Shown one piece after another: positions 57,701 through 64,000 of a stretch of 64,000 nt of DNA. The notes beneath the pieces were generated by a model that was not told the DNA's origin, ran no database searches, and saw only the letters and a list, made by a program, of their open reading frames with translations. Within the stretch, counting starts at the first letter, position 1, and every line of letters begins with the position of its first letter. This stretch comes from Platanthera guangdongensis (lineage: Eukaryota > Streptophyta > Magnoliopsida > Asparagales > Orchidaceae). The DNA lies in assembly GCA_039583875.1 (NCBI GenBank), contig CM077155.1:5878043-5942042 (forward strand), read 5' to 3'. The position numbers were made by a program, and so were the translations under genes.

Positions 57701-57951
57701 GTTGTAAGCTCTTAGGAGCCAAGTTTTGGTGAAGTTGTCTTGTCTAACAAATTGTTAGAAAGGTGGGATGAAAAGTGGACGTACCCATAATTTGGGGAAC
57801 TACTATAAATATTATGTGTGCTTTTGAGGATTGTCTTGAAAGCAAGCTAACTCACAACACACTAAGTTAAAGATAGTCATAAAAGATTAGAAAAGCTATT
57901 CACCACCCCCCCCTCTAGATGTTTAGCTGCCCTTGTAACTAAAGACTTTCA

Positions 57952-59573
57952 AGTGGCATACAACAGGTAACGGTCTCAGCAGCCTAAAGTCACTTCCTCG
58001 GGATTACGGTTAAGTTAAGAAGTTCGCCCGATCTATCAACGAGTTATGTTCAAGTTCATCGGCATTCAATGACAAACAGTCTATGTGGCTAGTTGCGGTT
58101 TGGCGACTTGGGCGGTTTCAGCGGACAGGGCTTACGATTAGCATTTGTGCAGCCTGGACGGTTAAGTTTTGCAGTCCGTGCGATTTCTCTTGCTTGTACT
58201 TTTCTGCTTTCATCGGATATATTGCGAAATCATGTCTCGCAATGTATGTCTCGCTCTGTAAATCTGATTTGTGAATTTCAGATTAAGACTCTTGTGCTTT
58301 TATTATGCTGAATTTTAGTTGGTTTTGGTTGTGGTTGAGTGTCCATGTGACCTCTTTTTCATCTTCCCATAAATTTTTACTTCTATGCTGTTCAATTTTA
58401 CACGCTTTTTCCTTTCATTATGTTTATTACTTCTCTATGATTTGTGGTCTATGTTTATTGTTCAATTGTTTTCTATTATACCCATTGTGTTGGACACACT
58501 ATCATTTTCTTGTACGCTGAAGCTAAGATAACCTTCAACAATGAGGTCAGGTCTTGGCTCGTAAAATTTGGACTATAATTTGACTGAAAGTTAGCGTTTG
58601 TGAATGACCACATAAGCAAGAAGCAGAGAAGATGACAAAATGCTATTTTCTTGTTTGATAAGGTAATCGTGTTACATTGTGTAGGTGTCGTTGCATACCC
58701 ATGAATGCATATGAACTCCCGCTCTCAAATCATGTGTTGTGTGATTTCTTGAAAAGTAAAAAAAGTTGCAAAATATTCAAATGTTTGACCTTCCTAGGGT
58801 GTGAAATGCCTTTGACCAGTTACAATGTGCTCATTTTTATAGACAAATACAATGGGACGAGATACTTTATTGTCAGAATGTGTACCCCATCCCCATTCGA
58901 GATCAATAGAGCTCGATGAGTTGACCTGCTGATCTGGATGAGGTGACCTATTGAGCTCACCAGGTGACCATTCAAGCTCGCCAAGGTACACTGCCTCTAG
59001 TGTAATTTTGATTTGGATGAATATGGGTACTACAATACAAGTGACTAAGGCTTCGTTTGGTTTGGTGTTTCGCCGCTTCTGTTTGGAGCAAACGCTGTCG
59101 GACGGAGGGTAAACAAACAAGCACAAGGCACAGTTGCTCCATTTGCACCCGCCGAATAGAGAAAAAACCACAAAATAGAAGCTTTTCAAGCCCAACCTCC
59201 CCCCTCCGATTCAACACCTCTGTATAGACCCATGTGCTCCTCACAACTACGAAGTGGATTCTACTTTAAAAAAAACTATTGCAGACATCTACGAAATGCC
59301 GCCAGCCACTCACACCTCTACCGCAGGGAAGCACTACTTTTACTACAGCCATTATCGGCCTTCCAGAAACCGCCCAGTCGTCTTCGGCTATCTTTTCACC
59401 AATCGAAAAATCCTACCCTCCTCCACCGTTGAAGGCGACACACTCTCCGGCGGCTGCCAAAGAAAGCACCGCCCCTCCACCACCATCCACTTCCGCGACT
59501 AGGATCCCGATCTCCCATCCTCCGCCTCCTCCTCCCCACTTTAATTATTTCTCACCCAAGTCCTAAGTTTTAA
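57952..59573. other. Intergenic stretch, no recognised gene
   Basis: After E5 the sequence becomes mixed AT-rich DNA. Short open frames (for example 58,083-58,311 and 59,254-59,566) have no recognisable domain. GGCTTCGTTTGGTTTGGTG at about 59,048 resembles the terminus of a small DNA transposon, but I find no matching opposite end. 59,250-59,560 is moderately GC-rich and could be a decayed gene fragment. Confidence 0.5.
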
Positions 59574-59710
59574 TTTTAATTATTATATTATATTATATTA
59601 TAATATATTATAATATATTATATTATATTATATTATAATATATTATATTATATTATAATAAAATATACTAAATTATATTATTTATACTCATATTTATTTA
59701 TTTATATTAT
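59574..59710. repeat. AT microsatellite (TATTA/ATATT)
   Basis: Alternating TTATA and ATATT units with almost no G or C, abutting the left end of the fold-back element. Confidence 0.9.
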
Positions 59711-60105
59711 ACGAGCATCTTCACCCATGCTCGATGCTCTCGGGCGGCCTTCGTCCGCATCAGGCGGGCTTCGTCCGCCTGCGCACGGGCTTCACCTGTG
59801 CTTGTTGCTTCGGGGGGTCTTGGGCCACATAGAGCGGGCTTCACCCGCTTTCGTGAAATCCACCATCTCGGCACCGCAACCGCCACTCGAGGCCCCCGGG
59901 GCCATATAGTTATTTGATTTTGTTCCGGAGGGCCGCAAGTGGCGGGTGCGGTGCCGATATGGTGGATTGCGTGGAAGAGGGCGAAACCCGCTTCAATGCG
60001 GCCCACGACCCCCCGAAGCATCAAGCACGAGTGAAACCCGCCAGATGCGACCGAAGACCGCTAAAGAGCATCGAGCAAGGGCATAGCCCGTGCGAAGATG
60101 CTCGT
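59711..60105. mobile_element. GC-rich fold-back element
   Basis: ACGAGCATCTTC at 59,711 is mirrored by GAAGATGCTCGT ending near 60,104. The two arms (about 59,711-59,905 and 59,928-60,104) are imperfectly complementary along their whole length, including GCTTCGGGGGGTC, GCGGGCTTCACC and ATCCACCAT. A loop of about 20 bp lies at 59,906-59,927. It is GC-rich inside pure AT microsatellites, so it is probably a non-autonomous fold-back or MITE-like DNA element. No clear target duplication can be seen in the repetitive flanks. Confidence 0.75.
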
Positions 60106-60111
60106 GTGTGA

Positions 60112-60208
<97 letters not shown>
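60106..60208. repeat. (TG)n-(TA)n microsatellite
   Basis: GTGTGTGAGTGTGTG followed by about 45 TA repeats with one CA interruption near 60,187. It gives spurious Ile-Tyr open frames on both strands. Confidence 0.95.
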
Positions 60209-60209
<1 letters not shown>

Positions 60210-60850
60210 TAATGTATTTTGTAGATAGAAAGAACACTTCATATTGGCTATCTGATAGGAAAACTTTTGTCTTCAATTGATTGTAATATGCAGTCTATTG
60301 TGCCAATTGCCTAATTTTCATGCATCTATATTTCTTCCTCAGTGTAACATATTGCACGCCAAATGTGTGTGTATCGTAGTCATTAATTGGAGCTTAAGCC
60401 TTGGCTCTATTGATCTGCATGCCAAATGATAGTTAAATAATTTGTATGTATTTTCCACTCACACACAAATGACAATAAAAATAACTAATAATTTGGAATA
60501 TAAAAAAAATAATGACGTGAACCAATAGAGAGAGATAAGATTAAGGGAAAGAGAAACAAACAATAGAATAAGATGGGTAATGCTAAATATGAACAGATTC
60601 ATTAGGTGAAGCCAAATTAATAGTCTTTAAACCGTATGAATATTTGAAATAAAGTCGGCAAAGAATAGAACTTCCACAAATAGTATTTTCTACTCATGAT
60701 GTACAACGTTAAATTTGGGACTTGTGAGAAGTAGTATTGTTATGGACAAATTTGAAGAAGAAAAATTCTGCACTCCAGTTGTAGATGAGGTGAGGTTATA
60801 AGAACAAGTCCCCCTAACTATGCCTTAGAGCATCAACCACACACCACAAC
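60209..60850. other. AT-rich intergenic DNA
   Basis: I see no gene, repeat family or regulatory motif that I can support here. Confidence 0.5.
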
Positions 60851-60853
60851 TTA

Positions 60854-61035
60854 AGCTTCGTTTGGCACGGTGGTGGAGGTCGTAAAGATAGGGGTTAAAT
60901 CATCATTCGTTAAGGATCATCTAACAAACATCATCCATTTGAACTTGAAAGTGGATGATGTTTCTTAAGTGGGCGTTAATGAATGATAATTTAACTCCCA
61001 TGTTCATGACCATCACCATCTTGCCAAACAGAGCC
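60854..61035. mobile_element. Tourist-like MITE (182 bp)
   Basis: Terminal inverted repeats of about 30 bp (AGCTTCGTTTGGCACGGTGG on the left; the complement of the right end reads GGCTCTGTTTGGCAAGATGG), flanked by TTA on both sides (60,851-60,853 and 61,036-61,038). A three-base TTA/TAA duplication with a GGCTCTGTTTGG terminus is typical of PIF/Harbinger-derived MITEs. The interior is also self-complementary (GTTAAATCATCATTCGTTAA with TTAATGAATGATAATTTAAC). No transposase is encoded. Confidence 0.88.
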
Positions 61036-61038
61036 TTA

Positions 61039-61496
61039 ATTGTATCACTTAATCATATTTAGTCATGAAGTTCTTAAATTTCCAACCCTATGGCCATTCA
61101 AAGGCATTTGGAGAATTACATTAATTTGTTTTGGTAGTTGGAGAAGCCTGCATTCTTGATGCTTGCCTGCATGAAACTTGTGCACCTCCAGCATGTGCTT
61201 TCTCCTGGATTCTATGAATGCATGTAAAAAAATTTCGACTCTGTTTGGGACGGTGGTGGCAATCAAAAATGTTGTGGTGGGAAATAAACGATGACATTAG
61301 AGTGTCAAAAAACTATTTTGAAATAGTTTAGAGTGTTTGAAAAATCTTCATTTATGTTTTTTTATAAAGATGTTATACATTTTTTTGTATGGAATAAAAC
61401 AATTTACTAATAACTTTTTTACTTTTTTAGCATGCATGAGAGAGAGTGAGAGAGAATTGATAGTGGAATTGGTATTGAAAAGAATGGCAAAAATTT
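61039..61496. other. Intergenic DNA with a MITE-end fragment
   Basis: TTTCGACTCTGTTTGGGACG at about 61,235 resembles one end of the neighbouring MITE, continuing GTGGTGG; the other end is not found. The rest is AT-rich and shows nothing I can name. Confidence 0.5.
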
Positions 61497-62050
61497 CGTG
61501 CTCGGGCAAAAAATGCGCAAACAGACAAAAAATGCGTGTTCTGAAGTGTAATGCGCCCGAGAGAAAAGTGCATGTCCGGGAGAAAATGCGCGCATGGGCC
61601 GAAAAATGGGCGCCCGGGTGGAAATGGGTGTCGGGAGGAAAATGCGCGCCTGGGCGAAAAATCATACCCAGAGACAGAAAATGGCACGCCCGAGCGGAAA
61701 AACGTGTGTCAAGGCAGAAAAAGACGCGCCTGGGCGAAAAACGTATGACCGGGCCAAAAAAACGCACACCAAGGTGGAAAATGCGCTTCCGGGGGGATGC
61801 GTGCCCAAGCGAAAAATGTGCGCTTGGGCAAAAAATGCGCGCTCAGGCGAAAATGCGCGTCCAGATGAAAAAACATGCACAAGGGTGAAAATTGCACAGT
61901 CATGAGAAAAATGCATGACTCGACAAAAAATGCACGTCATAGTGTAAAATATTTTCCCTGGGGAAATGTACGTCTCGACAAAAATGTACCCGGTCAAAAA
62001 TGAGTGTCGATGCTAAAACGCGAGCGTAGGAGAAAACGTGTGCCCCAGTG
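61497..62050. repeat. A-tract minisatellite, about 20-bp unit (GAAAAATGCGCGCCTGGGC)
   Basis: About 27 degenerate units of 18-21 bp, each starting with a run of four to seven A and followed by a GC-rich part. Phase is kept for more than 500 bp while the GC-rich half diverges. Long open frames on both strands are by-products of the period and GC content. Confidence 0.88.
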
Positions 62051-62399
62051 AGTTCGCTATTCCAGAATGCTTAATCTCAAAACAACGACATGTCCTAAAC
62101 ATTCAATGGAGTGTTTTTGTAGGATTCCATTTAGAATTATGTCGCTTCTTCAAATATATGATCAACTAAAGGTGACCCTTCTACCTTAGAAAAATTCCGT
62201 ACTAATTGGGAGTTTTAGTAGGATTCAGGAGCATCTCTGGAATGAATTTTAAGGCATATAGAGTAATATTTATAAGGTTTGCACCACACATTGTGTATTG
62301 AGGATTAACGGTTAGCACCATTCAATAGAATGTGTCCTTAAGGGTAGACTTTAAATTATGGTCTTATGAGTGGATCCTAATTGATTTAGTGATATAATT

Positions 62400-62720
62400 G
62401 GGGTGTCATGGACTTCTGGTTGAAGTCCTAATGGGTCACCAAGAGGTGCCAAGTGTTAGTGTACACGGACATTAAGGAGAGTTGTTAGTGTTAGAGTTTG
62501 GCAATAGACCGTCACTCCCCTGTAAGTATAAAAATCCATCTTAGGATAGTTCAAGAGTAATAATGAGAGTAGGACTTAATGCTGGGTAGTCACCAATAAA
62601 AGTAAATATCCTGGAATGAAAATTTGGGCTTCAACCCATCGTATTCTCTAGTACCGTTGCGAGCCTTCACCGGGTAGAACTCAGGAAGTCCAAGATTCAC
62701 CTTAAACATTTATGTTCAAT
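62400..62720 (+). repeat. Diverged gypsy LTR remnant
   Basis: AATGGGTCACCAAG (about 62,429) and the block AACCCATCGTATTCTCTAGT, then GAGCCTTCACCGGG and GAAGTCC (62,632-62,692), align in order with parts of the E4 LTR (compare 11,297-11,402). Identity is clearly lower than between the E4 copies, so this is an older or different subfamily. Confidence 0.6.
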
Positions 62721-63470
62721 TAAACAATAGACAAGAATAGTCTAAGTGAGTAAAGATAAAGTAAACCTCATCCTGTATTGGGGGATGGAGTGGTTCAAGG
62801 TGTACAACCCCATGTCCGGCGAGCAAGACCACCAGGGGGCGAGCAGATCAGGCTAGGAGCAGCAGACGAGCTTGGCAGCGGCAGGGGCGAGGCTGAGCTC
62901 GGAAAACGTCGACTAGAGATCGACGATCGGCGACCCCCGAGCTCGGCGTTCCCCAGGCGAGCCACAGCTCGCGTCCTCACAGTGGAGCTCGGCAGCGATA
63001 GACGAGCAGTACATGCCGAGGGGGCCAGAGCTCCCAGCTCGCCTGGGTGTCAGAGGTACTTTTTACTGTTTTACCCTTGCTGGTCTGCCCATAGCCCTTC
63101 AAAACAGTTGAGTTTGGTTGTTGCCAGACCCGGCCGAGGGTTTTCTGGTAATTTCAGGTCAGTTATTTTGGTTATTGGCAGTCCGGATTTCAAAAGCTAT
63201 AAATAGGATCCAAGGGGTACCCCAGAAGGCAGGTTCTTCCCTGTGCTCTTCTCCCCAAAATCTTTAAGTGCTTTCTGAGGGTACCTTAGCTCGGCTTCAG
63301 GCTAAGGAGGGGAAGCTGAAGGATCAAGCGCATAACCAACTGTTCCAAAAGCCCGAACTGTTGGAAAGGGTGCTACTTAATTTCTTAAATAAGTAGAAGA
63401 GCGCCACGGGTCAAGTGAAGGAACGCCGGACCTAACAATGCCCCCCCACGGCGTCCAGCACAACCCGTCA
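62721..63470 (+). other. GC-rich stretch with TATA-like box
   Basis: 62,800-63,060 is GC-rich with repeated GAGCTCGG/GACGAGC words and GTCGAC; CTATAAATAGG follows at 63,197-63,207 on the plus strand. The open frame at 62,778-63,206 has no known domain. It could be U3 of an unrecognised LTR element, but no LTR ends or primer site on the plus strand are seen. Confidence 0.4.
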
Positions 63471-63473
63471 GCT

Positions 63474-63610
63474 CAGAGGTGGAGTTACCACATGGCCCAC
63501 ATGGCTCAGAGGTGGGGTTACCACATGGCCCACACGGCTCCGAGGTGGGGTTACCACATGTCCACGGTTTCACGGCTCAGAGGTGGGGTTACCACATGTC
63601 CACGGTTGCC
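63474..63610. repeat. Four-copy tandem repeat (CAGAGGTGGGGTTACCACATG)
   Basis: Units start at 63,474, 63,507, 63,540 and 63,578 (33, 33 and 38 bp apart). It lies within what should be the leader of E6 when read on the minus strand. Confidence 0.9.
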
Positions 63611-63687
63611 TGACCCGCCGGACCCACACAGGTAGAAGGGAAAAATCAGGATTTAATAGCGCTCCCCCGATCTTGAACCCGTGACCT

Positions 63688-63699
63688 GCTCTGATACCA
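63688..63699 (-). other. E6 primer binding site (tRNA-Met)
   Basis: TGGTATCAGAGC on the minus strand, two bases from the LTR end. It is followed in element sense by AGGTCACGGGTTCAAGATC, which contains a B-box-like GGTTCAAGA. Confidence 0.9.
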
Positions 63700-63701
63700 A
63701 T

Positions 63702-64000
63702 TGAAAGTGCAACTAGATCTGATATACTCTAGAGGGGGTGAATAGAGTATATGGTGCCTTAAAAACTTTTACAAGCTTTTACAACAATTGTTGTAATATG
63801 TGTGAGCAGGGAAGCAATAAAAAATTTAACCACACTACTAAGTTAAATAAAACACTAAGCACAGACAAATCAAGGCCAGAAACAAAAATGAAAGCAAGCA
63901 GAACCAGAAGACACAAGGAAATATAGTGGTTCCCCAAACTTGGGTACATCCACTCTTCTACCACCCTAGGTAGGAATCCACTGCAGGATGAGTTGATCAG
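63702..64000 (-). repeat. E6 LTR (E3 family), partial
   Basis: TGAAAGTGCAACTAGATCTG onward is the reverse complement of the E3 LTR end (10,782 backwards), including hairpin A (63,722-63,752), ACAACAATTGTTGT, hairpin B (63,925-63,954) and the GGATTCCTACCTAGGGTGG block. It continues beyond the window. Its internal region should lie to the left but shows no gag. Confidence 0.9.

Larger units (their letters stand above)
54293..57951 (+). repeat. E5 3' LTR (3,659 bp)
   Basis: TGTTGGGTCC (54,293) to GACTTTCA (57,951). The end matches the 29-bp LTR remnants that precede C1 and C2 (TTAGCTGCC…), proving they belong to the same element. Modules: inverted-repeat array 1 (54,485-54,910), CGTCGAGTATCG array (55,160-55,452), TATA (55,529-55,538), inverted-repeat array 2 (56,050-56,520), minisatellite (57,120-57,700), hairpin B (57,774-57,804), hairpin A (57,894-57,928). 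Confidence 0.9.

Noticed and set aside
58083..58520. Possible host gene exon
   Set aside because: Short frames without recognisable motif, no clear start context or splice structure, and Leu/Phe/Ser/Cys bias typical of random AT-rich sequence.
60021..60280. Ile-Tyr repeat open frames
   Set aside because: Translation of the TA microsatellite.
61337..61905. 183-residue and 139-residue open frames on opposite strands
   Set aside because: They follow the 20-bp minisatellite; Met-Arg-Lys-rich and Phe-Ser-Pro-rich patterns are periodic translation products of the repeat.
62778..63206. 142-residue open frame as a gene
   Set aside because: GC-rich low-complexity sequence with Arg/Pro/Gly bias, no domain, and overlapping an opposite-strand frame of equal quality.
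63660..63700. tRNA gene or SINE head
   Set aside because: Only the primer-site complement and a loose B-box are present; there is no A-box or cloverleaf, and the LTR starts two bases away.

Overview
This is plant nuclear DNA, almost certainly from an angiosperm with a repeat-rich genome. Nearly everything from 1 to 57,951 is nested LTR retrotransposons. I see no convincing host gene, rRNA or tRNA gene. The species cannot be told from the sequence. Two superfamilies are present: Ty1/copia elements of the SIRE/Maximus type (long LTRs, tRNA-Met primer site, two zinc knuckles in gag, a third ORF after pol) and a Ty3/gypsy chromovirus of the Tekay/Del type with a chromodomain and LTRs of about 4.65 kb.

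Layout, oldest host first. E5 is a decayed copia element on the + strand; its gag and pol lie at 48,777-53,742 and its 3' LTR at 54,293-57,951. Gypsy element E4 (10,783-37,052) sits in the E5 5' LTR, 29 bp before that LTR ends. A second gypsy copy sits in E5 gag and is now a solo LTR (45,100-48,776, TSD CCCGA). A tandem duplication of about 7.2 kb (30,259-39,092 and 39,093-46,259) copied the E4 3' end, the E5 5' gag fragment and the start of the second gypsy LTR. Three elements then entered E4: copia E3 (+ strand, only its 3' part at 6,234-10,782 visible) in the 5' LTR; complete copia E2 (- strand, 15,894-28,963, TSD TAGGC/TAGAC) in the RNase H region; and E7, a solo copia LTR (34,075-35,708, perfect TSD CTTGG) in the 3' LTR. 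E1 (- strand, 1-6,233, young, with pol open to the window edge) inserted into ORF3 of E3. The nesting is therefore E5 > E4 > E3 > E1. At the right edge E6 (63,702 onward, - strand) is another LTR of the E3 family.

The main discovery is regulatory. The E1 and E2 LTRs carry dense arrays of the perfect palindrome GTGTCGACAC, spaced about two helical turns apart, just upstream of a TATA box. E2 carries a second, internal copy of this array-plus-TATA module immediately upstream of ORF3, as if ORF3 had its own promoter. LTRs of other families in the window (E3, E5, E7) have arrays of different short dyads with a CGTCGA core; in E5 and E7 the array is in the same place relative to a clear TATA box. 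All these LTRs also share two potential hairpins near their 3' end, one with covarying stems.

The right-hand 6 kb (57,952-63,701) is different. It holds low-complexity and microsatellite DNA, a GC-rich fold-back element, a Tourist-like MITE, an A-tract-phased 20-bp minisatellite, a worn gypsy LTR remnant and a small tandem repeat, with no recognisable gene.
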